A stretch of DNA of 64,000 nt. Origin: Serratia symbiotica. GTDB taxonomy: Bacteria > Pseudomonadota > Gammaproteobacteria > Enterobacterales > Enterobacteriaceae. A program made the position numbers and the translations under genes. This document shows, in pieces, positions 34,046 through 44,695 of the stretch. Positions within the stretch are counted from its first letter, which is position 1; every line of letters starts with the position of its first letter. The stretch covers positions 900,609-964,608 of the forward strand of contig FUHL01000001.1 of the NCBI GenBank assembly GCA_900155695.1. The letters run 5' to 3'. A model generated the notes under the pieces. The model searched no databases. It saw only the letters and a program-made list of their open reading frames with translations, and was not told the DNA's origin.

Positions 34046-35392
34046 CTATGTTTGAACATCACTCTATTGAATACACATGGTGGAATCTAGACGATATTCT
34101 ATATTTTCTCTGTTGCTTCATAATAAATTGATGTATTAAGAGAAAGTGTTAAATGGACTTGATGGAAAGTGTATAAACTTTTATAAAACCTGATTCAGAA
34201 TATTTTAGTGAGACACATAACTCTTTAAATGCAATTTCTTTGAAACTTTTAAATATCCCTTAGCACAAAAAAAATAAAATACTACTTTGCGATAAATATT
34301 CTATATAAAAATCTCAAGACGTAGCAATATTAAGTTTTTAATAAAATCTTTTTATACAACTTTGTAAAAAGATACTTATCGAGGCATTCTTCACAGAAGA
34401 TATAACCTGCCAATTACATAATTGCAAATACAGAAAAGATCACTAATTCAAATTATGAATATTTAAATACCTTTAATAATAAAATTCTGTCACTTAATAC
34501 AAGCTGTATACTGATGAAAATTATTGAATACTGCCTATAGAATCGCTAATTTTATATAACTTGCAAAAAGATGCAAGGATGATGAAATATCATAATATAT
34601 GAATATTACTTGATGGTGTTAACTATTATAAATTTGTATTTTGCTATTACTAATCTGTATGGTATTAAATGATTTTAATGTTTTCGTCAAGATATAAATA
34701 TAAGAGTATTGTATATTCAGCAATTATTATACAAGAATTAATGCAAGAGAAGTGTAAACTTTTCCTGATATAAATTGGTTTCATTGATAGGTGAATAATA
34801 TTAAAAATTATTTATTAGAATCAATAAAACACTAATAAATATTAGTATATCTATGCATGTGCAATTATAGTTAGTTGGCTTGCATTGAAAGAATCGCACA
34901 ATAAAGAGTTATCTAACAATCACTTCGCAACCTATGACTACACCAGTGCCACTATTACCTGTAGATAAACAGAAACTCGATTCCTAATAGGCAATGTATT
35001 ATTGTATCCTCTTTTTATTGATTTTTAAGGAAATAAAACTATTCCATACATAATTTCAAAAAGAGTCTATACAAGCAATAATGCTTATCACTCGATTATC
35101 TACTTTATCATAATATTTTATTATTGATCTTCATAATCAATCTATTTTGCAATAGATATATAAAAGTAGATATGCATTTATATTGCATTGAAAATAGCTA
35201 TTATATATGCATTACAGAATTGATATTTCGAAATTTAAAGATATCACCGAAGCCTTATACAGTCTATTACATTTCTTTTATTAAAGCATAATTACAGAGA
35301 AAAGAATATGTAGATACTATATTTTTGTTATAAAGTTAAAAATAAAATCTATTTTTTTACCAAACTTACCTAATTGAAGTTGAATTTTCTCT
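34046..35392. other. Decayed spacer between cpsG remnant and yegH
   Basis: 1.35 kb with stops in all frames. manC often lies next to manB, but I could not recognise it. A patch around 34890-34990 is less AT-rich and may be another worn gene piece. Confidence 0.5.
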
Positions 35393-35439
35393 CTGTAACA
35401 CTCATTATGCCTTTACGGCATGAGCCGTCTAAATTACAG
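35393..35439 (+). promoter_or_regulatory. Structured leader of yegH
   Basis: An outer stem CTGTAA/TTACAG (35393-35398 with 35434-35439) encloses an inner hairpin ATGCC-tttac-GGCAT (35407-35421) that can be extended by CTC/GAG. It ends 14 bases before the yegH start, so it would overlap the ribosome binding region. Possibly regulatory; no known riboswitch consensus is recognised. Confidence 0.4.
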
Positions 35440-35453
35440 GTGAAATTAGGCGT

Positions 35454-37034
35454 ATGCAATGGATCGCAGATCCAACAATTTGGATAGGCTTGGCTACTTT
35501 GGTCGTGCTAGAAATTGTCCTTGGTATAGATAATCTTATCTTTATCGCTATTTTATCAGAAAAGCTTCCAATAAAACAAAGAGATAAAGCTTGCCTTGTA
35601 GGACTATTAATAGCATTGCTAATGCGTCTGGTACTATTGGCTTCAATTTCCTGGTTAGCAACACTTACTAGACCGATATTTATCGTGGCGTCACATCCAT
35701 TCAGTGGCCGTGATCTTATTATGCTGATTGGTGGGTTATTTCTGTTATTTAAAGGAACAACAGAATTACATGAACGATTAGAGGGTAAGGATCAAGTACA
35801 ACAAAACTCACTTAAAGGCGCTCGTTTCTGGCCTGTAGTGGCACAAATTGTAGTACTAGATGCTATCTTTTCAATCGATTCCGTGATTACTGCTATTGGC
35901 ATGATGGATCATCTAGCAGTAATGATGATTGCAGTTTGTATAGCTATTGGCCTAATGTTAATGGCCAGTAAGTTATTAACTCATTTTGTCAACACTCATC
36001 CGACAATCGTCATTCTATGTCTCAGTTTCTTACTGATGATCGGCTTTAGTTTGCTCGCTGAAGGTTTAGGTTATATGCTTCCTAAGAGTTACCTATATGT
36101 AGCAATTGGTTTCTCAGTCATAATCGAGGCATTAAACCAACTGGCACAATTTAATCGCAGACGATTTCTATCTAAGATTCGTCCATTACGTGAACGCACT
36201 GCAGAAGTAGTGCTACGCATGCTAAGTGCTAAGCATGAAGAAGTAGAGCTTGATAGCCATGGCGCTAGCTTACTAGCTGATAGTGCAAACGGTGATGAAG
36301 TTTTTAACCAACAAGAACGTCATATGATAAAACGTGTGATGGAGATGGCACAGCGTTCGGTTAGCAGTATTATGACTTCCCGTCATGACGTAGAATATCT
36401 TGAACTGAACAATCCAGAGGAAAAATTAACTAAATTGTTAGAAAAAACTCAACATACGCGATTTGTTGTAGTAGAAACGAGTTCTAGTGATGAACCTGTA
36501 GGTGTTATCTATACTATCGATATACTCAAACAACAGTTAGCCCAAGTACCACTTGATTTACGCACATTAGTTCGACAACCGCTTATTTTTCCTGAAAAAC
36601 TGACATTGCTAAGTGCGTTGGAACAATTCCGTCAAGCGCAAACACACTTTGCGTTTGTAGTAGATGAGTTCGGTTCTGTTGAAGGTATTGTGACATTAAC
36701 TGACGTAATGGAAACTATTGCTGGTAACCTGCCAGAAGACGGTGAAGAAATTGATGCGAGGCATGACATTCAACAAAATGAAGAGGGTGGATGGACGGCC
36801 AATGGATATATGCCATTAGAAGATCTAGTGCTATATCTACCCATATCATTAGAAGAAAAGCGTGAATATCATACACTTGCGGGATTACTTATGGAACATA
36901 GTCAGCGCATTCCGCATGAAGGAGAACACCTATGTATCGGTGAGTACTTATTTGAAGCATTAGAAGTGGATAGTCACCGTGTTTTAAAAGTGAAAATTAC
37001 TCCTTTAGCATCACAAAAATCTTATGACAGTTGA
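35454..37034 (+). CDS. yegH: TerC-family protein with CBS and CorC domains, YegH
   Basis: Inner-membrane protein: an N-terminal TerC domain (about residues 1-230; motifs [16 protein letters not shown] and [20 protein letters not shown]), then paired CBS domains ([13 protein letters not shown]..., [20 protein letters not shown]) and a C-terminal transporter-associated CorC/HlyC domain ([15 protein letters not shown]). It has 526 residues (E. coli YegH 527). The position upstream of dcd, with asmA lost, matches the E. coli yegH-asmA-dcd order and separates it from the paralogue YoaE. Function is not established; a metal-ion role is suggested by family. A small structured leader precedes it. Confidence 0.93.
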   Translation: MQWIADPTIWIGLATLVVLEIVLGIDNLIFIAILSEKLPIKQRDKACLVGLLIALLMRLVLLASISWLATLTRPIFIVASHPFSGRDLIMLIGGLFLLFKGTTELHERLEGKDQVQQNSLKGARFWPVVAQIVVLDAIFSIDSVITAIGMMDHLAVMMIAVCIAIGLMLMASKLLTHFVNTHPTIVILCLSFLLMIGFSLLAEGLGYMLPKSYLYVAIGFSVIIEALNQLAQFNRRRFLSKIRPLRERTAEVVLRMLSAKHEEVELDSHGASLLADSANGDEVFNQQERHMIKRVMEMAQRSVSSIMTSRHDVEYLELNNPEEKLTKLLEKTQHTRFVVVETSSSDEPVGVIYTIDILKQQLAQVPLDLRTLVRQPLIFPEKLTLLSALEQFRQAQTHFAFVVDEFGSVEGIVTLTDVMETIAGNLPEDGEEIDARHDIQQNEEGGWTANGYMPLEDLVLYLPISLEEKREYHTLAGLLMEHSQRIPHEGEHLCIGEYLFEALEVDSHRVLKVKITPLASQKSYDS

Positions 37035-38463
37035 TATAAACCCATTATTATAGTTTTTTTAAAAAATTAAAAAAGATCAAATATTAACGCTATCTGGAGT
37101 CATTTCCTCAAAAAATTAACTTTTGAGCAAATTATTCAATGCGTATTAATATATTTTATTAAATACTCTTCTATTTTCAAAATGACTTAAAAGTTAAAAC
37201 ATCTCTCCTAATCGCATTTTCCTAAATGATAAACTGTATATAATATTTTTTTTAGTTTATTAAAAACTCAATATTACATATTAATAGTAAAGATTTATAG
37301 TTTATCTTACCAATTTTAATGAGACCTTAGTATAGAGTAATTCTCACCACTAGTTGTGTAATAATCATCTTAATATGCAGGATATTATCGTTAAAATTTA
37401 ATTATTACTAAATAAATATAGATGTCTTCTAGACATAAAGCGTATATTTAACTTTTAACGTTATCAATTTCGGATGGTTAACTGAATATTATTTCAATAC
37501 TGATATATCAATGTAGTATCTGATTTTTGTCATTTAATGCCTTAATTATGTTTAATTTTGCACTCCTCATTAGCTAGGGCATCCTCAATGTTTGAAGTAA
37601 TCAATTAAGTTTAAACTAATTTAATATAGTTCAAGAAGCTATGAAACATAATCTACACTTAATAAAAACTTACGATAAATTTCAATTGAGAAATGATATA
37701 TAAATAAAAGATTAGTAGAGTACTAGTCTCATACTAACTATGGTACCGTCACTATAGGTTTAGTGATAACACCGTTAGGATAATAATTTTTATGCAGTAG
37801 ACTGCACAGTTGTAATTACTATTAAAGATAGTAATTTTTTAATTAATTAAAGACTTGCAGTTTTTTACGCCAATATTAGACTTTTGGTAGTATTTTAAAT
37901 AAATACCAAATAAATTCAAATAGATTACAATTTTTTATTTCTGTAAAGCACCATTATTATCCTAAATACAGAAATTGTATCATTAGTCAATGATGCAGCA
38001 ATTAATATTAATTTGCTAATTGACTAAATTTAAACGCAATTATCAAGCCATTCCTAATACTTCCCTAAAGGATGCAATGCTCCATTATGTCTCCTAACTC
38101 ATAAATAGTATTAATAATCTTGATAGTTGCATCAACGTATGTTTTACTATTTTATATTAAAAAAAATAAAATTTTAGATCGCTTTATTTAGCCAACCTAT
38201 AATCATAAAACGGTTATCAAATGTAATATTAAAATGTTAATGCTCATTAATACAAAGTGTGTAATGATTAACATGAAGTGATAATTATTATTTTAAGAAA
38301 AGATATTTAAATGTCAGTTCATATAACAAATTATCTTCTATTAATATCAGCATAAAAAGTATTAAAATGTAGCATCAGTATCTACGAAGACGTTATAATC
38401 AATATAACTATCATAAAATTATTTGAATGTTATTCACGTCCTATAAAAAATTATTATGACTGC
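37035..38463. other. Spacer at the former asmA position
   Basis: E. coli has asmA (1.85 kb) between yegH and dcd. Here 1.4 kb remain with stops in all frames and no readable AsmA residues. A hairpin AATTACTAT-taaag-ATAGTAATT followed by a T-run lies near 37815-37842. Confidence 0.55.
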
Positions 38464-39051
38464 CTATCTTGAATCTTTGTCTATTCGACTAACTACAGCG
38501 CCCTTTTGGTTACGGTATTTTGCATCTTGTCGGCTGTTATATGGACGTACAGCTGGTCCAGATAAAGGTTCAAAACTTAATGCGCCAATCAACATCCCTA
38601 AACGTAATGCTAGTGGTAATTTACCTGAATTATAGCATTCTAGCACAAGGGATCCTTGCCAGCCTGGATCAATACGGTGAGCTGTAACATGCACCATAAG
38701 ACCAAGACGCGCTAAAGAAGAGCGACCATCTAACCACCCAACCAGATCATTTGGTAATGTCACTGATTCAAGAGTGACAGCTAACACTAGTTCGCCTGGA
38801 TGCAAGAAAAAGGCTTCGCCTTCTGTTAAAATAATTTCATTGCTCATCGCACGATCTAGTGCAGCGCTGATTTCATTTTTAGGGCCGCTAATATCAATAC
38901 AAGCAAGGGTATGACCAAGAAAGACACGGAACTTATTTCCTAAACGGATATCTACTGTAGCTCCATTGATCCTCTCAATCGGAGGCCTGGGTGAAATTAA
39001 TAGTTTCCCAGTATCTAGTAAGACTTCTATATCACGATCACATAATCTCAT
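38464..39051 (-). CDS. dcd: dCTP deaminase
   Basis: Deaminates dCTP to dUTP, the main route to dTMP in enterobacteria; homotrimer. It has 195 residues (E. coli 193). The signature [20 protein letters not shown], which carries active-site residues, and the catalytic-glutamate segment [10 protein letters not shown] are present. One change stands out: LRLGML where E. coli has LRPGML. The C-terminal lid [20 protein letters not shown] is intact. Its usual partner udk, upstream on this strand, appears dead. Confidence 0.96.
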   Translation of the reverse strand: MRLCDRDIEVLLDTGKLLISPRPPIERINGATVDIRLGNKFRVFLGHTLACIDISGPKNEISAALDRAMSNEIILTEGEAFFLHPGELVLAVTLESVTLPNDLVGWLDGRSSLARLGLMVHVTAHRIDPGWQGSLVLECYNSGKLPLALRLGMLIGALSFEPLSGPAVRPYNSRQDAKYRNQKGAVVSRIDKDSR

Positions 39052-39165
39052 TTCGTTTCTCCATGCAATTCTAGAGCCAAATCAAATTACCTTACTACAC
39101 CATAGTAAAAGCACCATGTCATAGCATAATTATAAGGAAGAGACATGTAATAATAATTACACAGC

Positions 39166-39790
39166 ATTTTGAAAACATTAACTTATTTTAAATTGCAAAA
39201 TATCTATTACTATGCTATTTTCCGTCTTAGACAAATAAAAATATAGGTATATTATTCATAAGGATTGAGAAAAATAATATCAGAAAAATAAATATATTTT
39301 CATAAAAAGTCAGCGACTCTTGATGCCCATTTATCAATATGATCAGTTAGAAAATAAGAGAATCTAATTCTCGTCATGATTCTTTATTTAGAACACTTTA
39401 TTAAAAACATCAAAAGATTATAATCTTCGCATTAAATAGCCCAATATACTAGGCAAGGTTTCTGCAAACCTATCAATCACTAATATACTCTTAAGATAAA
39501 ATATGCTCTATAAGATAATATTAATAACATTAAAAATGTATTAAATTCATTATTTATATATACGTTTTAAAACGAATTACTATTTCATCAATTTAAGATT
39601 GTGTATAAAAAGAGACAAGATATCATTGATAAATATACAATTGCTCAATCAGTCAAAAGTTTTTATAAAAGTCGTCAGTAAAGACGAAAATAAAGCACTT
39701 GTGATAGATAGCATGACATGGATAATTTAATGGATGTCAATAGATAATATGACTGCAATCTCTAACTGAAATGATTAGGATAAAAATTAC
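39166..39790 (-). pseudogene. udk: Probable decayed uridine kinase (udk)
   Basis: udk precedes dcd in E. coli. On the minus strand upstream of dcd, short pieces match the C-terminal third of Udk in order: RIMTRIR (E. coli CLMRRIK) near 39380, YFSDIIFLN (YADIIVPRG) near 39290, and SIVIDILQFKIS (RIAIDILKAKIS) near 39190, all broken by stops and shifts. Weaker matches to the middle (a piece like Y-stop-HPLN against YDHPSAMD) lie near 39735. The 5' limit is uncertain. Loss would remove uridine and cytidine salvage by this route. Confidence 0.55.
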
Positions 39791-39808
39791 ATTAAACCAC
39801 GTTATTAG

Positions 39809-39837
39809 GGTTTAAATCGTCGTAAACGATTTAAACC
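39809..39837. terminator. 12-bp hairpin downstream of prfC
   Basis: GGTTTAAATCGT (39809-39820), loop cgtaa, ACGATTTAAACC (39826-39837): a perfect 12-bp stem 140 bases past the prfC stop. It may end the holD-rimI-prfC transcript, although no strong T-run follows. Confidence 0.5.
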
Positions 39838-39976
39838 GTATCTATTACGCTATAGGTAATTTATTTTAGAGGGTTGATAGTATATCTTTAAAAATTTTTA
39901 ATATCATCTCATATGCCATACGTATCTAATTATTATAACTAATAACAAATAGGTAATCTGAGTACTCTTATTTATA

Positions 39977-41566
39977 TCAGTGTTCACGTATTTTATGAAA
40001 CCGCACATCTGGATAACGTTCCTTAGTAAGATTAAGGTTAACTATCGTCGGCGCAATGTACGATAAGTGATCTCCAGCATCTCTTGCTAGATGCTGCTCG
40101 TTTTTAGACTTAAACTCTTCAAATTTTTTGATATTATTGCACTCAACCCATCGGACTGTAGAGATGTTAACCGATTCATACAGTGCGTTCACGTTATATT
40201 CACTTTTCAATCGTGCGATGACTATGTCAAACTGTAGCAATCCAATTGCACCAACGATGAGCTCATTATTAATAAGTGGGCGAAATATTTGAACAGCCCC
40301 TTCTTCAGACAGCTGAACCAATCCTTTTAGCAATTGTTTGCGTTTCAATGGATCACGTAATCTAATGCGGCGGAATAACTCTGGTGCGAAGTTTGGAATA
40401 CCAGAAAAATTTATTTTTTCACCCTGAGTAAACGTATCACCAATCTGGATTGTACCATGGTTATGTAAACCAATGATATCACCAGGATAAGCTGTTTCTA
40501 CTTGTGACCGTTCACCAGCCATAAAAGTTAACGCATCGGACACTACCATATCTTTGCCCGTGCGTACCTGATGAAGTCTAATACCTTTTTCATAATGACC
40601 AGAAACTACACGCATAAATGCTATACGGTCTCGGTGTTTTAGATCCATATTCGCCTGGATTTTAAATACAAAACCAGTAAATTTTTCTTCCGAAGCCAAT
40701 ATTCTGCGAATATTGGTTCTACGAGACATCGGTGCAGGCGCCCACGTTATCAGGCCATCTAGCATATGATCAATACCAAAGTTACCCAATGCGGTACCAA
40801 AAAATACTGGTGTTAATGTGCCTCTAAGGAAGGCTTGTTTATCGAATTCATAGGATGCACCTTGCACTAATTCTAACTCTTCACGTAGCTGTATTGCGAG
40901 ATCTTCTCCAATGATCGCATCCAAAGCAGGATTGGCTAGACCTTTTACTAAGCAAACATCTTGAATTATATGACCTCTACCCCTTTGATACAAGTAAATT
41001 ACATCCTTGTACAGATGATAAACACCTTTAAATAACTTTCCGCAGCCTATAGGCCAAGTAATAGCAGAGCAGGCTATTTTTAGTTCATTCTCCACTTCAT
41101 CCATAACTTCTATTGGATCCCGTATATCGCGATCTAACTTATTCATAAATGTCAATATTGGAGTATCACGTAGTCTAGTAACTTCGATCAGCTTATATGT
41201 ACGATCCTCCACGCCTTTTGCTGCATCGATCACCATCAAGCAGCAGTCAACAGCAGTTAGAGTACGGTAGGTATCTTCAGAAAAATCTTTATGCCCTGGT
41301 GTATCAAGCAAGTTGATGAGTCTATCGCGATAAGGAAACTGTACTACTGAGGTAGTAATGGAGATACCACGTTGTTTTTCTATTTCCATCCAATCAGATT
41401 TCGCATGTTGGTTTGAACCGCGACTTTTTACTGTCCCTGCAGTTTGAATTGCCTGACCAAATAAAAGCATTTTTTCTGTAATAGTAGTCTTGCCAGAATC
41501 AGGATGTGATATAATTGCAAAAGTTTTTCTTTTTGATATTTCATGATTCAATTTACTAAAAGACAT
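39977..41566 (-). CDS. prfC: Peptide chain release factor 3
   Basis: Translational GTPase that recycles RF1 and RF2 after termination. It has 529 residues, the same as E. coli. The G1 motif appears as [10 protein letters not shown]3 as [12 protein letters not shown] and G4 as [18 protein letters not shown] is the switch-I region. There are no stops or shifts. In E. coli the order is holD-rimI-yjjG-prfC; here yjjG has been deleted, leaving 167 bases between rimI and prfC. Confidence 0.97.
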   Translation of the reverse strand: MSFSKLNHEISKRKTFAIISHPDSGKTTITEKMLLFGQAIQTAGTVKSRGSNQHAKSDWMEIEKQRGISITTSVVQFPYRDRLINLLDTPGHKDFSEDTYRTLTAVDCCLMVIDAAKGVEDRTYKLIEVTRLRDTPILTFMNKLDRDIRDPIEVMDEVENELKIACSAITWPIGCGKLFKGVYHLYKDVIYLYQRGRGHIIQDVCLVKGLANPALDAIIGEDLAIQLREELELVQGASYEFDKQAFLRGTLTPVFFGTALGNFGIDHMLDGLITWAPAPMSRRTNIRRILASEEKFTGFVFKIQANMDLKHRDRIAFMRVVSGHYEKGIRLHQVRTGKDMVVSDALTFMAGERSQVETAYPGDIIGLHNHGTIQIGDTFTQGEKINFSGIPNFAPELFRRIRLRDPLKRKQLLKGLVQLSEEGAVQIFRPLINNELIVGAIGLLQFDIVIARLKSEYNVNALYESVNISTVRWVECNNIKKFEEFKSKNEQHLARDAGDHLSYIAPTIVNLNLTKERYPDVRFHKIREH

Positions 41567-41733
41567 ATTTTAAAATTCTATGGTTAATCCAGCGTATGGA
41601 TATCATTAGAACGCGCATTATTAGTAGCGTCAGTAAAAGCAGTGAATATTAAAGATAATAGCTAAATATTTTACTAATTTTTAATTAACAATTATATATA
41701 GTTTTAGTTGAAGATAATATAAAAGCATGCGCT

Positions 41734-42177
41734 TTAAGACAATGATAAAGCCATCACAATCGCGTCCTCGCTAGTATTATTTCTGTGGTAATAATTACGT
41801 CGCAAAGTAACTTGGTTAAAACCGATATTATCGTATAATGCGATCGCTGCTACGTTAGACACACGTACTTCCAGCCATAGCGTTACTACTCCGCGAAGTC
41901 TCAGTTGTTGAATGAGCGTTTGCAGTAAGTGACGACCAAAGTTACAGCGCCGATATTTTGGATGAATAGCAATATTCAATAATGTTGCCTCATCTAAAAT
42001 AAGTTGTGAAATCGCAAATCCCACTATTTGAAAATTATCACTTAATTTTAAGTTAAAATAGTTCTTACCTTGATTACTATTAAAAATATCTTCTGTCCAT
42101 GGAAAAGCCTGGCTCGCTTGTTCGATATTGTAAGCTAGATTCAAATCTTCTAATTTAAGTTTGGAAATACTGTGCAT
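41734..42177 (-). CDS. rimI: Ribosomal protein S18 alanine N-acetyltransferase
   Basis: GNAT-family enzyme that acetylates the N-terminal alanine of S18. It has 147 residues (E. coli 148). The acetyl-CoA loop reads RRCNFGRHLL (family Q/RxxGxG/A; the second position is degenerate), and LWLEVRVSNVAAIALYDNIG matches E. coli closely. The frame is open 28 codons upstream, but MHSISKLKLEDLN is the family start. The gene overlaps the 3' end of holD by 23 bases. A perfect G+C-rich hairpin (42195-42217) lies just before the start and may affect translation. Confidence 0.92.
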   Translation of the reverse strand: MHSISKLKLEDLNLAYNIEQASQAFPWTEDIFNSNQGKNYFNLKLSDNFQIVGFAISQLILDEATLLNIAIHPKYRRCNFGRHLLQTLIQQLRLRGVVTLWLEVRVSNVAAIALYDNIGFNQVTLRRNYYHRNNTSEDAIVMALSLS

Positions 42178-42562
42178 GATCATAAATCTGTTGCCACAGG
42201 GCACGCTTTGCCCTGTGATCGTGAGAAAGTTCAGATAAAGAAGGGCTATATAACTGTGCACCTATCAGTGATAGTGGTTCCTTTAGACCTATTCTCCAAC
42301 TATTACATTTGGTATTTTGAGATAAAAATGCCACTTGTTCAAGCGTTAGAGTATAAGTTTGTGTTTGTGTCAATCCTAAACTACGTAATACGTCGCAAAA
42401 CAGTGGATTATGAGTCTCAGGTAACGTCTGTGCTACAATTAATAATTTTACTTTAGATGATAAATTATATGTGACTTTACTTTTTGATAACATGCTGGGG
42501 CTATTTACTACCCACTGAATGATACCTAGTTGTTGTAAACACCAATCGCGTTTTGATGCCAT
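42155..42562 (-). CDS. holD: DNA polymerase III psi subunit
   Basis: Links the clamp loader to chi and thus to SSB. It has 135 residues (E. coli 137). The N-terminal peptide that binds the clamp loader is kept (MASKRDWCLQQLGIIQW against E. coli MTSRRDWQLQQLGITQW), and CNSWRIGLKEPLSLIGAQ is near identical. It is divergent from rsmC and overlaps rimI, as in E. coli. The middle part is more diverged. Many reduced symbiont genomes lack holD, so its retention is informative. Confidence 0.95.
   Translation of the reverse strand: MASKRDWCLQQLGIIQWVVNSPSMLSKSKVTYNLSSKVKLLIVAQTLPETHNPLFCDVLRSLGLTQTQTYTLTLEQVAFLSQNTKCNSWRIGLKEPLSLIGAQLYSPSLSELSHDHRAKRALWQQIYDHAQYFQT
42195..42217 (-). promoter_or_regulatory. 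G+C-rich hairpin before the rimI start
   Basis: CACAGGGC, 7-base loop, GCCCTGTG: a perfect 8-bp stem with six G-C pairs, inside the end of holD and 17 bases before the rimI ATG. It may couple rimI translation to holD translation; this is inference. Confidence 0.45.
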
Positions 42563-42712
42563 ATCTCTTTCTATGCCTTACATAGTATGGTGCACCTGTG
42601 ATACACCGCACTCTTCCAATACCTAGATTATAAACTCTATATAAACAAATGTATCGAACATAACATAATGACTTTCTATAATACCTAATTGAATTTCTTG
42701 GAGCAAAATCTT

Positions 42713-43750
42713 ATGTCTGTACTAACACCTTCTAGTAAAGTCATACTGCGATATATTAATAAATTTACTAAACGTTGTATCTTATTTGCCGGTGATATAC
42801 AAGATACCTTACCAGTTCAATTCACTGTATCAGAAGTGCGTGTTCATACCCAGTACTATCATTGCTGGCAATTATGGCAGAAGTCGATGGGTAATAATGC
42901 ACAGTTTGGCCTTATATTAGATGCAAAATTTATTGCTAAGAGTGATACTCTAATATTTTACTGGCCCAAAAGTAAGGAGTCAGCTTATTTTCAATTATAT
43001 AATATTCTATCCCTTTTACCTATAGGTGCAGATATATTTATAATCGGTGAAAACCGTATGGGAGTACGTAGTGCCGTCAAAATCGTAGCAAATTATACTA
43101 CACTTACCAAGATAGAAAGCGCCTATTCCTGTAGCTTATATCATGGTCGCCTAGATGTGCACAGTAGGTTCAGTCTAGTAGACTGGTGGAAAAGTTATCG
43201 ATTGCATGATGTAGAAATAAAAACTTTACCTGGTATCTTTAGTCGAAATGGATTAGATGCAGGAAGTGCTTTATTACTATCAACCTTTCAAGAACCTATG
43301 CAAGGCAAAGTATTAGATCTCGGTAGTGGCGCTGGTGTGCTCGCAGCAATATTATGTAAAATTTCACCGAAAGTAAAGCTAACTCTCAGCGATGTAAATG
43401 CTTCCGCGCTCTGTTCTAGCTACGCTACACTAGTAGCTAACGGAATTAAAGGCGAGGTGATTGTTAGTAATGTTTATTCTAATATTAGCGCCCGTTTTAA
43501 CATGATTATTTCTAATCCGCCATTTCATGATGGTGTATCAACTAACCTACGTGTAGTAGAAAAATTAATCTATAACGCATGTAAACACTTGATGGTAGGA
43601 GGTTTTTTACGCATCGTAGCTAATGCCTTTTTGCCGTACCCAGATATGTTAGATGCTACTTTTGGAAGTCATGAAGTACTGACTCAAAATAGATATTTCA
43701 AAGTGTATCAGGCGGTAGCTGGGCTTCCTAATATAAAACATGAAGAATAA
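42713..43750 (+). CDS. rsmC: 16S rRNA m2G1207 methyltransferase
   Basis: Methylates G1207 of 16S rRNA in the 30S subunit. It has 345 residues (E. coli 343): an N-terminal inactive methyltransferase-like domain and a C-terminal Rossmann domain with the SAM loop [13 protein letters not shown] and the catalytic [10 protein letters not shown]. coli has GCG where this protein has GSG in the SAM loop. The frame opens 8 codons upstream, but [10 protein letters not shown] aligns with the family and has GGAG 11 bases before it. Divergent from holD. Confidence 0.95.
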   Translation: MSVLTPSSKVILRYINKFTKRCILFAGDIQDTLPVQFTVSEVRVHTQYYHCWQLWQKSMGNNAQFGLILDAKFIAKSDTLIFYWPKSKESAYFQLYNILSLLPIGADIFIIGENRMGVRSAVKIVANYTTLTKIESAYSCSLYHGRLDVHSRFSLVDWWKSYRLHDVEIKTLPGIFSRNGLDAGSALLLSTFQEPMQGKVLDLGSGAGVLAAILCKISPKVKLTLSDVNASALCSSYATLVANGIKGEVIVSNVYSNISARFNMIISNPPFHDGVSTNLRVVEKLIYNACKHLMVGGFLRIVANAFLPYPDMLDATFGSHEVLTQNRYFKVYQAVAGLPNIKHEE

Positions 43751-43957
43751 AAACGCTAATAGTTTTATTGCTAATACAATAGATAGCACAGTTTAAATAC
43801 TGCACTTTTAACTAGATATGCATTGGTCACAATAAATTATATCTATTCTAACTGGATTACTTTTACATGAGGGTGAAAGTTCAAGACGTATTGACATGTC
43901 TTTTAAAATCTTTAACATTAACATCCTAATGCATATTAGAAAAAAATGTTTAAGCAA

Positions 43958-44044
43958 GCGAAGATGGCGGAATTGGTAGACGTGCTAGCTTCAGGTGTTA
44001 GTGTCTTGATAGACGTGAGGGTTCAAGTCCCTCTCTTCGCACCA
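43958..44044 (+). tRNA. tRNA-Leu (anticodon CAG)
   Basis: An 87-base class II tRNA with CCA encoded. The acceptor stem is GCGAAGA/TCTTCGC, the anticodon arm CTAGC-TTCAGGT-GTTAG has anticodon CAG, a long variable arm GTGTCTTGATAGACG follows, and the T-loop is GTTCAAGTC. It is near identical to E. coli leuTPQV. In E. coli three copies (leuVPQ) lie near rsmC; only one remains here. Confidence 0.97.
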
Positions 44045-44695
44045 GTACATACTATTTCAAACCAATGCACAATATTAAGAGAAATTCAAAAATATACTAA
44101 ATGGCTACGTAAAAAAGTAGTATGGAGTAAAAAATATAGTTTTATCACTCTATAGTATCGAATAAATAGTTTCATTAGGACAGGTAGGTGGTAGCAGGGA
44201 GTTTGCCAGATACATATAAAATCGGACGATTATAGCTTCCTGTATACATATTTAAGCATAAAAGACATAATCATATTATTTATAATGTTCAATTAATAAT
44301 AGTAATGATGATATTAAATTACAAAAAAAATATATTTAAAATTTATAAAATTTTAATAAGCATCTAAAATAAAAGCATCCATTATTTAAATAGATTTTAA
44401 AATATAAACACAGAGAAGATTCGACGTAGATTTATTCGACCCATGAGATTAATCGCTATTAAAATATTATTAACTTCATGACAAAATAAAATATTTTCAT
44501 TTATTAAATGTTACTATATTAGTAAATTTTACTATATTTTCAAGATGAAATTAAAGCAAAAATACATCCTTTAGTATTTTGCTATCAGAATTGCTTTTAG
44601 AGCATGACTAAAGTAGAAGTAATTTATTCGTGTATGACATAGAAGATACTTCAGAAACAAATCGGAATACTAAATATAAAACTAAGACTAGACTG
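44045..44695. other. Spacer after tRNA-Leu
   Basis: 0.65 kb, AT-rich, no gene, and no further leucine tRNA copies. Confidence 0.65.

Noticed and set aside
35393..35453. yybP-ykoY manganese riboswitch before yegH
   Set aside because: Considered because TerC-family genes can carry one, but I do not see the conserved motif. Kept only as an unnamed structured leader.
37035..38463. asmA pseudogene
   Set aside because: Expected from gene order, but no AsmA segment could be read in any frame.
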